From: Bradyrhizobium arachidis
GTDB taxonomy: Bacteria; Pseudomonadota; Alphaproteobacteria; Rhizobiales; Xanthobacteraceae
Direction of reading: 5' to 3'
Length of the DNA stretch: 64,000 nucleotides
NCBI RefSeq assembly: GCF_015291705.1
Contig: NZ_CP030050.1
Location: 2,108,001 to 2,172,000 of the forward strand
The notes under the pieces are model-generated. The model saw only the letters and a program-made list of their open reading frames with translations, was not told the origin of the DNA and did no database searches. This document shows, piece after piece, positions 17,692-26,930 of this stretch (position 1 is its first letter; the number at the start of each line of letters is the position of its first letter). Position numbers and translations under genes: made by a program.

Positions 17692-18582
17692 ATGCTCACA
17701 ATAACAAAGCTTTCTTCTGCAATCGGCGCGGATGTCGCCAACGTTGATCTCCGCAGATTGGCGGAATCAAAAGACGCCGCCGTTGGCGGTGCGCTGCGCG
17801 AAGCGCTTGAAACGCACCTTGTGCTTCGCTTTCGTGCCCAGCATCTGTCACCAAGCGAGTTCGTCAGACTTGCATCAGCCTTCGGCCATACCAAGACCCT
17901 GAAGCGCGCCGCAGCGTCAAGTAGCGCGCATTTGCCTGGCCATCCTGAAATCAAGGTCGTCTCGAACGTAGCGAATGATGATGGCCGGCCGATCGGTGAC
18001 GGTGGTTCTTCCGAAAATTACTGGCACACCGATGGCACCTATCTGCCACAGCCGGTCAAGTTAACGTTCTTGTACGGACGCGAGTCGCCCAAAATAAATC
18101 CCCCAAAGACGTTTTTCATGAACCTCTGCGATGTCCATGATCGCCTGCCTCACTGCTTGACATCCTATCTGAGCCGACTGAGTTGCATCCATTATTCGCA
18201 ATATAACTTCGCTCCTGAATATGCCGAGCAAATTGCAGCACTCCCCGCGGGTGCCGATCGTCGGCATATTGGGCCCAGCTTTCCGCTCGTTCGCCTCAAT
18301 CCCCATAGTGGAAGACCATCCTTGTATCTCCCGCGCCAACGACAGTGCCTTATCGAAGGCTTGACGAGCGAAGAGAGTGAGAAGCTCTCTGACCTGCTAT
18401 GGACATACGTCGAAGCCTATGACGATACATGGGGCGATGTGATAGGTGTCGATGATCTCCTCGTTTTCGATAACAGTTACACGCTTCATAGACGTGAGGC
18501 GTTCGACTCTCGAGAACGGCGTGTCCTATGGCATATCACGACGGAGGGCGAACCACCGATTCCGTATGCGTCGGCGCCCTGA
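17692..18582 (+). CDS. TauD/TfdA-family Fe(II)/2-oxoglutarate dioxygenase
   Basis: Non-haem iron dioxygenase of 296 residues. The facial triad is visible: YWHTDGTY (about residues 109-116) supplies His and Asp, and YTLHRREAFD near residue 266 supplies the distal His; the Arg of ERRVLWH that follows would hold 2-oxoglutarate. The family includes taurine and 2,4-D dioxygenases and the 2-aminoethylphosphonate hydroxylase PhnY. Placed directly after a Ugp-type importer and beside a phosphonopyruvate hydrolase-like gene, an oxidative step on an imported phosphonate is attractive but is only inference. ATG 17692 follows GAA-rich sequence (GGAAC 8 bases upstream). Confidence 0.8.
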   Translation: MLTITKLSSAIGADVANVDLRRLAESKDAAVGGALREALETHLVLRFRAQHLSPSEFVRLASAFGHTKTLKRAAASSSAHLPGHPEIKVVSNVANDDGRPIGDGGSSENYWHTDGTYLPQPVKLTFLYGRESPKINPPKTFFMNLCDVHDRLPHCLTSYLSRLSCIHYSQYNFAPEYAEQIAALPAGADRRHIGPSFPLVRLNPHSGRPSLYLPRQRQCLIEGLTSEESEKLSDLLWTYVEAYDDTWGDVIGVDDLLVFDNSYTLHRREAFDSRERRVLWHITTEGEPPIPYASAP

Positions 18583-18709
18583 AGGGCGCGAGAGCTCAGT
18601 GGCAGCAAAATGAGTCGCGGCAGAGTGAAGGTGAGCGGTGCCATCCGGCCTGTAGCGATTCGTCCATGCCCGCGAAAGCGAGCATACCTTTGGTCCTAGA
18701 CGCCCAAAA

Positions 18710-19906
18710 TTGGCGGGCCGTTTTCCGGACCACAAGTCGCGCCATCATTGGAGAATTGGGGTGGTTGCCTGTTCGCCGACAATTTCAGAGTCCGCCCCGA
18801 GATCGGCGGCCGCGCTATTTTCGAACGAGCTATTTATGAATGGCGGCACGTTTCCTGCGGTTGTGTTTTGGCGCCCGCCGACCGGCACCAACCCAACCGT
18901 CGTTTTCTTGCCTGGCGGTGGCCATCTGGCCCGGGTCGCATATGGCCACCCGGGCGCGGATCCACGGGACTTCCTCGACTTTTGGCTGCGAAAGGTCGGA
19001 TGGGGGCTTCTCGCGGTCTCCTATCCCAGTGATCATCCCACCTTTCCCCACCTCTATCCCGAGATGACCGTGAGCGACTGGGGGGCATCGGTGACCGCGA
19101 TCACCCTCGACCTTTTAGCGACCTGTCCGGCGCCGCGGCGGGTCGTAGTGGCCGGCTGGAGCATGGCGGGGCGGGTTGCTCGCTCAGTCTGTCGAGGGCT
19201 CTCCCGAGGCGGTTTGCCGCCGATCGGCTTTATCTCGCTCGCTGCGAGCGCTCCGTTTCCCGGCCTGGTGCCCGTCTTCGAGAGAGGCGAGCCGGTGACG
19301 GAGGCGGGCTTGTGGGATCTCTCGGCCGATGAGCCCGGTCTACCAACGCGGCACGCAAATTGGTGTGCTGAACTTGCTGCCCTTTCGGCTGACAACGACC
19401 GCGTGGTCATCCCCGAAGATGTCTATCAACGCGACTATCGCATAAATACGCCGCTTCTGCTGCGCGGAGAGCCGCAATTCCTGAGATCGCGCAGCGCGGT
19501 CGTTTCGGTTGCCGAAGTGACGGACGAACTCGGCACTTTCGATTTTGGCTCCCATCCGCTGACGGGTGTAATTGCGCCGACGCGGCCTTCTGATGCACGT
19601 CACGCGCTAACCGATTCACTTACCTGGGGCTTCCTGAACGCACAGCACGTCTTCGAGCGCTACGTTAGCGGATGCCCCGACCTTTCCGCTATCCGTCCTC
19701 AGGTTTGGGAGCAGTTGCGGTCGCTCATGTTAGATTTGCCACGCCGTCTCACGCGTACTGTATCAGGCGGTCATTTCTTCTTCGTTGGTGAGCGCGGCGC
19801 CAAAGCAACAGCACGTCATCTGACAAATCTCGCCAGCGAAATCGCATTCCTGCAGGCCGAAGTCTCGGCCATCTTCTGCAATCAACCGGCACCAGCAACG
19901 AAGTAG
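18710..19906 (+). CDS. Alpha/beta-hydrolase-fold protein
   Basis: Predicted hydrolase; the nucleophile elbow is GWSMAGR (Ser in G-x-S-x-G-like setting) preceded by a beta strand (RRVVVAG), and PTVVFLPGGGHLARV at the start forms the oxyanion region. A late Asp and His (GGHFFF) could complete the triad. The frame is open from 18710; the first well-conserved-looking residues follow ATG 18836 (MNGGTFPAVVFWRPP), so the true start may be there, giving 356 residues. No clear Shine-Dalgarno decides between them. The gene follows the dioxygenase after about 130 bases and may act on the same compound, for instance as an ester or amide hydrolase. The substrate is unknown. Confidence 0.6.
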   Translation: MAGRFPDHKSRHHWRIGVVACSPTISESAPRSAAALFSNELFMNGGTFPAVVFWRPPTGTNPTVVFLPGGGHLARVAYGHPGADPRDFLDFWLRKVGWGLLAVSYPSDHPTFPHLYPEMTVSDWGASVTAITLDLLATCPAPRRVVVAGWSMAGRVARSVCRGLSRGGLPPIGFISLAASAPFPGLVPVFERGEPVTEAGLWDLSADEPGLPTRHANWCAELAALSADNDRVVIPEDVYQRDYRINTPLLLRGEPQFLRSRSAVVSVAEVTDELGTFDFGSHPLTGVIAPTRPSDARHALTDSLTWGFLNAQHVFERYVSGCPDLSAIRPQVWEQLRSLMLDLPRRLTRTVSGGHFFFVGERGAKATARHLTNLASEIAFLQAEVSAIFCNQPAPATK

Positions 19907-20217
19907 AATGACAGCCTTCAGCCGTTCCCAAGCGCTCACTTACTGCATTCATACGCATTTCGGATAGTCCCCACGCTCCTCAAAACGTGTCGTTCAAGCT
20001 ACCCCCGCCGGTACGAGCTGGCCCCGAAGCTGGTCGCTCGACCAGTCCGATCGCAGTCGGGCCCGCTAATTATGCCGACGCAATTCAAAGCATGATTGAC
20101 GATCCCTCGATCGTATTGGGGCGGCAGGGACGAGGCGCTCGTCTCCTCACACCAAGCCGGGCGCCGAGGTTACGGGGCGTCAAACGAAGGATTGCGGCGT
20201 GCTGGTACACGCGGTCC
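19907..20217. other. Convergent intergenic region
   Basis: Lies between the hydrolase gene (plus) and the binding-protein gene (minus). No gene seen apart from the terminator listed separately. Confidence 0.4.
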
Positions 20218-20264
20218 ACAAAAAAGATCCAAGGTACAAGCGCGGCGAGAGCCGCGCCTGTACA
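20218..20264 (-). terminator. Rho-independent terminator of the binding-protein gene
   Basis: A 13-bp near-perfect inverted repeat (20234-20246 with 20251-20263, loop GAGA/TCTC) reading GTACAAGCGCGGC on the plus strand is followed on the minus strand by a run of six T (A-run at 20220-20225). It lies just after the stop codon at 20271, so it ends the minus-strand transcript. Confidence 0.75.
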
Positions 20265-20270
20265 CGTCAA

Positions 20271-21524
20271 TCACTTCTTCAGAATGAGCTTGCGCGCCTC
20301 CTTGGCGGCGTCGTCGAGCGCCGCTTGCGCCGAGAGTTTGCTGCCCAATACCAGTTGCATTTTGTCCACGATCATCGCCGCGGCCTTCGTGCTGTTCTCG
20401 CCGGGAAATGCATACCAAGCCACCAGATTGCTGAGTTGCCGCAGCGGAACGATGTAGTTCGGATTTTCCAGATAAACCTTCTGTAGCTGTGGATCCGACA
20501 GCGCGGCCGTGTTGATTGGCGTATACCCTGTCATTGCCGCCATGATCGCCTGCGCCCGCGGGCTCGCGGCGAACTTAATGTATTTCCAGGCCGCTTCCTG
20601 CCGAGCGGGGGCTTTGGTTAGCATCATCATTCCGTTGCCGGCGGCCAAGGTCTTGCCGTCTTGAGCCAAGGGGATCGGCGCCATCGTAAGCATGAAATGC
20701 TGACCGATTTGCCGTTCGAAGTCCGTAAGAAGGCTGCTGGACGTCAAGTAGATGCCAATCCTGCCGCCGACAAAGGACTGACGGGCGTTGTCGCGCGATA
20801 AGTCTATCATACCAGAATCTGCAGCGCGCGCGACGGTTGCCATAGCGGCAAGCCCTTGCCGCTGGTCGAAGGCGATATCGTCCTCGCCCTTGTTCATCAT
20901 CCTGCCGCCATGCGCAAAAAGCAGTGTTTCAAAGCCCCACGCGCCATTCGCATTATACTCCATGTAGAACCCACTGACGTTCGGCTCCAGCTTTGAGATC
21001 TTCTTGGCCAAATCGAAAACGCCGTCCCATGTCGTGGGGAGCTTGGCAGGGTCAGCGCCAGCGCGGGCGAGAAGGGCATTATTGTAGAACAACACTGGCG
21101 TCGTCAGCGAATAAGGGACGGCATAAGCTTTGTCACCGGGCGATCCGATGTTTCGGATGGCGTCAGCAACACCCTGCTGAATCCACTCCGGTTCGGTCGA
21201 GATAAAGCGGTCGAGCGGTACGGCAAGGCCACGATCGGCCAGCAGCCGTATACAATTTAGACCCTGGTGCGAAACGTCGGGAGCGTCGTTAATCAAATGC
21301 GCCCGCAAGGTACTTTGCAATAGTTCGTCGTAGCTCTTTGCCGTTTCGAACTTGATTGTTATCTCCGGGTGCGCTTTCGTAAATTCAGCCGCGATTGCAT
21401 TGTACATCGCGGAAAAATTGGCCGGCGAATAGCTCACACGCAGTTCAAGCGCATAAACCATGCTCGGTCTGGCGATAACAATAGAAAGCACCAAGAACAA
21501 AGCCACGGCAAGCAGACGTCTCAT
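20271..21524 (-). CDS. ugpB-like: ABC transporter periplasmic binding protein, UgpB type
   Basis: Exported solute-binding protein of family 1 (sugar/glycerol-phosphate). Starting at ATG 21524 (GGAG 8 bases upstream) there is a clear signal peptide, MRRLLAVALFLVLSIVIA followed by Ala sites near residue 26, then ELRVSYSPANF. The core shows the usual hinge strands and YSLTTPVLFYNN, and late AAWKYIKFAASP. Length is 417 residues; the open frame reaches back to 22112 but that part has no signal-like start. It is transcribed alone, convergent to the importer genes at 14618-17600, and has its own terminator. It probably feeds that importer, whose substrate may be an organophosphate or phosphonate. 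Confidence 0.85.
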   Translation of the reverse strand: MRRLLAVALFLVLSIVIARPSMVYALELRVSYSPANFSAMYNAIAAEFTKAHPEITIKFETAKSYDELLQSTLRAHLINDAPDVSHQGLNCIRLLADRGLAVPLDRFISTEPEWIQQGVADAIRNIGSPGDKAYAVPYSLTTPVLFYNNALLARAGADPAKLPTTWDGVFDLAKKISKLEPNVSGFYMEYNANGAWGFETLLFAHGGRMMNKGEDDIAFDQRQGLAAMATVARAADSGMIDLSRDNARQSFVGGRIGIYLTSSSLLTDFERQIGQHFMLTMAPIPLAQDGKTLAAGNGMMMLTKAPARQEAAWKYIKFAASPRAQAIMAAMTGYTPINTAALSDPQLQKVYLENPNYIVPLRQLSNLVAWYAFPGENSTKAAAMIVDKMQLVLGSKLSAQAALDDAAKEARKLILKK

Positions 21525-22263
21525 CGTTAGTCTCCAATGAATAGAATAGAGCGAGCAAGCGCCTTGAACTGGCAGCTCGTCGCGCGGGATGTGTTTTGTG
21601 CGACATTTGCGCCGACCACCTGTGAAACCAAGCAGCAGGGGGCAGATTGGAGCTCTTCCGATCGGTCGGCTGTCAGCGGCGTGTTGCCGTTGCCTCCAAA
21701 TCTCATCACAACGATCAATTCCTCGATCTCTCGAACGCGTTCGCTCGCGAAGGACTTCAAGAGGTGGATAGCGACATGCAAATGACATGCATCGAAAAAT
21801 CATATGAGAAGCGCGCAACATGTGAACATGGCGTGCTCTTGCGTGATGATCATCGAGTTGCGATTGTCGGCGGAAACAACGGCGAATTATTTTCGCGGCC
21901 GAACGCGACGGGCGAAAGTGAACACGGTACACGTCCGCGCTTGGTACATTCTGGTGCATCGCAAGAGAGGCCAGGCCGCGGCTAGTCGGGTCGATTGCCC
22001 GCCTAGCATTGCAGGAGTTCAGCTCGTTTCCAAGAAAGGTCGCAAAATACCCGCTGGGTGAGCCGCTTGTTGGGGCTCTGTAAGCCAGGATCAGGGGCGT
22101 CGAGCAAACCAATCAACTGCGGGGGCACGCCTTTGGCGTCGCCCTCGCTACGCTGAGATTAACTTCGTACGCATCATTTGGATGTCGGCGCGCCCAGTTC
22201 TCCCGGGGGCCTACGATTTTAGCTTATCAACGGCCTTCACCACGTACAACGCGAGCTACTCCG
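21525..22263. other. Intergenic region between binding protein and porin genes
   Basis: About 740 bases. It should contain the promoter of the binding-protein gene; no consensus element was certain. Small open frames lack motifs. Confidence 0.4.
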
Positions 22264-23811
22264 CTAGAAGAATATCGATGTAGACGCTGAGAAATTCAGG
22301 GCATGGCCGATTTGTGGCGTATATGTGATGCTTGTCGGATGATCGATATATGTCAGCCCCAAGCTCGCGTATATTCCGGGGCCAACATGCGCGGTATATG
22401 TTCCGGAGATTGCTTTCGCGTCCCGATGAACGAGATTTCCTTTAGCCGCCGCAGCATCTACTGCAAATTTGCTCCAAACCGTGTCGGTAGCAACAAGCGA
22501 GATTTGATCACTGGGCCGGCTATCAAAGAGTCCCTTCGCGTAAAGCCGGAGCTCATAATACTGAGTAACCTTGTTGAGGTCAGGCGGAGCACCCATAACC
22601 GAAAATCCCCCATAGATGCCACGCGATGCGACGTCAGGGACATGGCTCTGCCAGAGTTGTCTGTCCGCAGCGACGTAATAGAGGCTATTCTCGTTAGCTC
22701 TCGGTTGGGTTGGATACGCCAAGTTCGTGTAGTGGCTGTTGTTGAAGCCAACGCCCGCCCGCAACCACGTCTCGGGTAAACCGGGAGCCGCGCTGTTGCG
22801 ATACCCGCTCTCGTCAAGCAACAGAATGCCCGCGTTCGCAGTACTCCAGTCCAAGCCCGTTGAATTTGCGGTTATATGCGCAAATACCCCGTCTGGACTA
22901 GTAGAGCGTTGGAATGATACTTTGTTATACAGCCGGTCATCGAAATGGTAGGTTAGGTTGAGAGTAGGTGTCGGCGCCGGCGCGAAGTTCATCCCTCCTT
23001 GATAAAGCACATTCGACGACGGGCCGAAGACGTTCGCTCCGGGATTCCCTCCGACCACCGTGCCGGCTAACTCATATGAGTTCATGAGGTAGCCGACTTT
23101 GAGCTCGAGCTTCCGATCAAAAAAGGTTTGGTAGTAGGCAATTGTGTTGATTCCCCATCTATCCGGCCCTCCGGGCTGCCATGTCCAAGCTTGCTGCTCG
23201 GTTCCTACAATGATCTGACCGTCGGGGATCCCATACCGGCTGAGATCATAGGTCACCATCATATAATTTAGGGTGTAGAATGTCGGATTCTGTCCGCTAT
23301 ATAGTTGGTTGGCGATCGTGCTCTTGGCTGCATTCGGCAGAAGGTTGTTGACGTAGGTATTTTGCGTCCAAGCGATATATCCGATCCCAAGCTCTGCCAG
23401 CGCGGATCTGATGCCTCCTTTGTCCTGAACCAACGTATCGGCTGGACCAGGTAAGTTGACCTCCAATCCCTTTATGCGAAGGTTTTCGAACTTTGCGAAT
23501 GGGTTGGCCTGGGGCGTAATAGCTTTGGCAGGGCGAGCGTCAGGACGCACTGTTCGTTTTTCAGCTGTGCTAAGTTGGATCATTTTCTTTTGAACTTTTC
23601 TCTTGGCGATCCCGGTCGGAGCGTCGCGTTCCTGATTGAGCGTACTGCTCGTTTGTGCCAGCGCAGTTCCGGTAATAAGATTAGCTGCCAGGATACATCC
23701 AACTGCTAGCTCCGCTTTTCGAATTGATTGAAATCGGAACGCATGTCCTGATGCCGAGTATGGCGGTCTTGTCTGATCATTTTGTCCATCGTTGTTTATC
23801 TTGACGCGCAT
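22264..23811 (-). CDS. OprB-type carbohydrate-selective porin
   Basis: Outer-membrane beta-barrel protein of 515 residues. After a long N-terminal leader with a hydrophobic segment (AELAVGCILAANLITGTALAQ, split at the Gly), a basic Lys/Thr-rich linker runs to about residue 105. Then alternating strands follow, with motifs NLPGPADTL, GIGYIAW, GGFSVMGAPPDLN, ending in the barrel-typical Phe (STSIFF). ATG 23811 follows GAGGG at 8 bases. A paralogue sits at 60772-62292 with nearly the same C-terminal two thirds. Next to the ABC binding protein, it may be the outer-membrane entry for the same solutes. Confidence 0.75.
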   Translation of the reverse strand: MRVKINNDGQNDQTRPPYSASGHAFRFQSIRKAELAVGCILAANLITGTALAQTSSTLNQERDAPTGIAKRKVQKKMIQLSTAEKRTVRPDARPAKAITPQANPFAKFENLRIKGLEVNLPGPADTLVQDKGGIRSALAELGIGYIAWTQNTYVNNLLPNAAKSTIANQLYSGQNPTFYTLNYMMVTYDLSRYGIPDGQIIVGTEQQAWTWQPGGPDRWGINTIAYYQTFFDRKLELKVGYLMNSYELAGTVVGGNPGANVFGPSSNVLYQGGMNFAPAPTPTLNLTYHFDDRLYNKVSFQRSTSPDGVFAHITANSTGLDWSTANAGILLLDESGYRNSAAPGLPETWLRAGVGFNNSHYTNLAYPTQPRANENSLYYVAADRQLWQSHVPDVASRGIYGGFSVMGAPPDLNKVTQYYELRLYAKGLFDSRPSDQISLVATDTVWSKFAVDAAAAKGNLVHRDAKAISGTYTAHVGPGIYASLGLTYIDHPTSITYTPQIGHALNFSASTSIFF

Positions 23812-24682
23812 AGAATCCCTCAGACGCGGTTAGAGCCGTTGCGCGCTGTGTTTGGCATCGCGACCGCAACTGAAGGATGACAGGCATCGGATAATTCGAT
23901 GTGATTGCCTGTAAGATGCGATGACGCTAACTGTTTAAGGACCTATTGCGAGGGGTGCCTATGCGACCGCGGAGCGAGATCACTCTGTAGGTAGCCGGAC
24001 CGTCCAAGTTATTCTCCGGAGGCAATCTGAGCGTGGTCAAGTGGAGAAAACCCGGATTGGAAGCTTCTCCAGGGCGGTCATGGCCTTTGCAATTGTTCGA
24101 CAATGGGGTTGAAGCGTGGTGCGTTATAACCTTGGCCGGAATGATTCACATTTTTGATCAGGCGTATATTCGTGCTTCTGCTCAGTGCCAGCCGCTTGGG
24201 GCGACAATCGAAACGGCTATCGAGCAATGCTGGTCCGGTGTCGAGTCCACCTCGGCCTCGAGCGGATAACGTGCCCTTCCGTTTTCTACGCGAAGGAGGG
24301 CTCTCGGTTGCGTTGAATTGGCCGGTCATCATCCGGGCCATGCGGACCAGCCGTTTTCCGCATGTTGGCGATCCCGCGAAAAAGAGATCCATGCCGGGGA
24401 AAGCTCATAGCGCAAGCTCATAGCCGGCTTTGGTCGCCTGCCAACTGGTCCTGACGGAGGCGACGAACACAATCGTGAGGCGCCTCCTTCTCTACGCGCG
24501 ATCTAGGCGGTGTCGCAGACAGCCAAGACCCATTCCCGCATCCTTTAGCGCGAGCCAGACACACTTTCTTTGAGATCGGTCGACGAGCATCTGCATCTAT
24601 CGCACGCAGCTGCTGCGGCTCACATAAGAGTCCGGCGCGACCGGCATGGAGCCTGGGATAAAGGAAGTTAGCGCTTCCGCAG
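23812..24682. other. Long stretch without a supportable gene
   Basis: About 870 bases. Only short frames without motifs or ribosome binding sites; probably decayed sequence plus the porin promoter. Nothing recognised. Confidence 0.4.
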
Positions 24683-25501
24683 CTATTGCCGCTCAGGTGG
24701 AGCTCTGCTCAAAACGAGATCGGTCAGCCAGTCAACGGTTACATAACCTGACGCGTCCTGGTACCGGTCTAGAAGGGCGTCGAGCTCCTTGGCGATCGTT
24801 GCAGCGCCAGACCTAGCGATCGCCGTCTTTAAATGTCCTGATTGACAGTAGCCGCGAAACTGCTCTGCGCTCGTCCTCTGGCGCCATTCGAGCTTGTAGC
24901 GCTTCACAGCCAACAGATCGTGCCTCGAACGGAGTTCCGCTTCGAAATCAGCTTTCCCATAACCGCCCCAGAAATCGGAGTAGTGGTCTCGCCGAAATCC
25001 GGGGATGTAGCGCTCTTGAAGGCTGGCGAAATCATCGAGAAATGCGCTTTCCTCGTGCCGATGCTTGTTCTGTAGGAGCAGCAGTGTTCCGGAAGGCTTC
25101 AGCACCCGTGCAGCCTCTTGGTAGAATAGAGGCCGATCGAACCAGTTAGCCGCCGTTGCTGCGGTCACAAGTTCACATGAATGATTTGGGAGCGGGAGCA
25201 TCTCAGCAAACCCGGCGAGGACGTCGAGGCCACGGAACGTCGCGGATCGCTCCTTGGCAACGGCGGCCATATCGCAGTTTGGCTCAATACAGGTTAGGCG
25301 CTCAATGCTCGGAACTGACGCCATTAGCTGTCTGCTGAAAATCCCCGTCCCCGCGCCGACGTCTGCGGCTGCCCGCAGTGGCGCAAGTGCCGAATGATAG
25401 TCCGTGAGGATATCAAAGACTGTGTGAGGATACCTTGGCCTATACTCGTCGTAGTCCAGAGCGGCGCCGTTATAGAGCTGCCATGTCACCCGTTCATTCA
25501 T
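24683..25501 (-). CDS. SAM-dependent class I methyltransferase
   Basis: Cytoplasmic methyltransferase, 272 residues. Motif I AADVGAGTGIFS (about residues 45-56) binds S-adenosylmethionine; the acidic residue after strand 2 is in CIEPNCDM; motif post-I/II appears in ELVTAATAANWFDRP. The N-terminal YNGAALDYDEYRPRYP is common to this UbiE-like subgroup. ATG 25501 follows GAGGAT by six bases; the TTG four codons earlier is less likely. A distant paralogue is at 28523-29311, with two aminotransferase-fold genes between. The methyl acceptor is unknown; a small molecule of the phosphonate locus is possible. Confidence 0.8.
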   Translation of the reverse strand: MNERVTWQLYNGAALDYDEYRPRYPHTVFDILTDYHSALAPLRAAADVGAGTGIFSRQLMASVPSIERLTCIEPNCDMAAVAKERSATFRGLDVLAGFAEMLPLPNHSCELVTAATAANWFDRPLFYQEAARVLKPSGTLLLLQNKHRHEESAFLDDFASLQERYIPGFRRDHYSDFWGGYGKADFEAELRSRHDLLAVKRYKLEWRQRTSAEQFRGYCQSGHLKTAIARSGAATIAKELDALLDRYQDASGYVTVDWLTDLVLSRAPPERQ

Positions 25502-25977
25502 AGCGATCCTCAAGCGGAGAATTAAACAAAGGAGAGCGGCGTTCCCTCAGGAAGATCGAAGCCAAGCGGGGAGTAGCTTCGAATCCGACTGATTGCGGGA
25601 TGGTTCCTGCACGTTCAGGGCGGCGAAGACCCAATGGGTACCCCGAATGCCGACGAATTCATCAAATCTGCGATCGTTCGCGCCGTCTATCCTATCAAGC
25701 ATCGCTCAAGATGCAGACTATAAGTACCAGTAGGTGAAGAGCGAGATGGCCGGTGCGCACCCATTCCGGTTCGCTCTGTGGTGCCAATAGCACCCTCGCG
25801 ATTGGTGGTAGGTCCTTACCGACGTTCGCGTCCGCAACAGCGTCCGCGGCGCCTTAAGGAATTAGGATCGCCATTGCCACTGTTGTAGGTTGGAGAACCG
25901 CAACACTTTTGACCACAGTGACGTCATTGACTACCGCTAGCGGCTAAGGTGAGGTCTTCCCGGTTGCATCAATGTCT
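25502..25977. other. Intergenic region
   Basis: About 475 bases between methyltransferase and aminotransferase genes, both on the minus strand. No gene or certain signal seen. Confidence 0.4.
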
Positions 25978-26892
25978 TCAAAAGACAGGAGTTCGCCAAG
26001 ACTCGTAGGCGGTGTTCGTTCCGGTGGCGATCGCTCGGTACATCTCGATTAGCTGCCGTGTGATCGCTCCAGGTTGACCATTCCCTACCACCATGCGGTC
26101 GATCGACGTCACCGGAATGATTTCGGCGCCGGTGCCGCAGTAGAACACCTCCTGGGCGAGGATAAGTTCAGTCCGATCGACATCGCGCTCGACGGTATCT
26201 AGCCCGAGATATTCACGTGCTAATTGAATAACGGTCTGGCGTGTGATCGATTCCAGTATGTCGTTGGTAACGCTTGGCGTGACCAACTGACCATCGCGAA
26301 CCATAAATACGCACATTGCTGGCGCCTCAGCCAGTTTTCCCCTCGAATTGAGGAGAAACGCGATGTCGTATCCATCGAGTTGGGCCTGCATCATTGCCAA
26401 TCGTGCGTTGTGATAGTTTGCATTGCATTTGATGCGGGCGGGCATGACGTTGTCCGGCATGCGCATCCAAGAACTGATCTGAGCAGAAGCGCCGTCGACG
26501 GATTGCCGAGTAGCCTCGCGGGGCAAGGCCGTAATCGCTGTCCCTACGGGTCCTTTTGCCACTAACTCGCCAAGCCCATCAACGAAAGCCATCATCCGAA
26601 TATGCACGGTCGTGCGAAATGCATTTGCACGGCATAGGTGAATGAGTGCCTCGACCAGCTTATCACTGGAGATCGGCTGATCGAACCTCATTGCCTTTTG
26701 CGAGAAGGCATATCGCTCGAGGTGCTCTGCAACACGAAAGAGGTACAATTGTTGGACGTTCTCGTTCCAATAGCCACGTATTCCTTCGAAAACACCAATG
26801 CCATACTTCGCCACGGGCGAGAATACATGCACCTTGGCGTCATCCCATGGGATAATTCGGCCGTTGAGATACGCAAATTCTGGCACCAACAT
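25978..26892 (-). CDS. ilvE-like: Class IV (branched-chain-type) aminotransferase
   Basis: PLP-dependent aminotransferase of fold type IV, 304 residues. It begins with FAYLNGRIIPWDDAKVHVFS, the usual IlvE start, and has GIGVFEGIRGYW, the Lys region ARIKCNANYHNARLA (Schiff-base Lys about residue 155), LAEAPAMCVFMV and the cofactor-binding GTGAEIIPV. These are the features of branched-chain amino acid aminotransferases, though related enzymes act on other amino or keto acids. Since phosphonopyruvate transamination is needed to make phosphonoalanine, this enzyme is one local candidate; nothing in the sequence proves it. It follows the next gene (26931-28046) on the same strand with a gap of 38 bases. 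Confidence 0.85.
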   Translation of the reverse strand: MLVPEFAYLNGRIIPWDDAKVHVFSPVAKYGIGVFEGIRGYWNENVQQLYLFRVAEHLERYAFSQKAMRFDQPISSDKLVEALIHLCRANAFRTTVHIRMMAFVDGLGELVAKGPVGTAITALPREATRQSVDGASAQISSWMRMPDNVMPARIKCNANYHNARLAMMQAQLDGYDIAFLLNSRGKLAEAPAMCVFMVRDGQLVTPSVTNDILESITRQTVIQLAREYLGLDTVERDVDRTELILAQEVFYCGTGAEIIPVTSIDRMVVGNGQPGAITRQLIEMYRAIATGTNTAYESWRTPVF

Positions 26893-26930
26893 CTATGCTT
26901 ACCGATCGTGAGTTGCCATGATCCGCGAGC

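Noticed and set aside
21525..22112. N-terminal extension of the UgpB-like protein
   Set aside because: A clear signal peptide and Shine-Dalgarno site fix the start at 21524; a lipoprotein or fused domain is not seen upstream.
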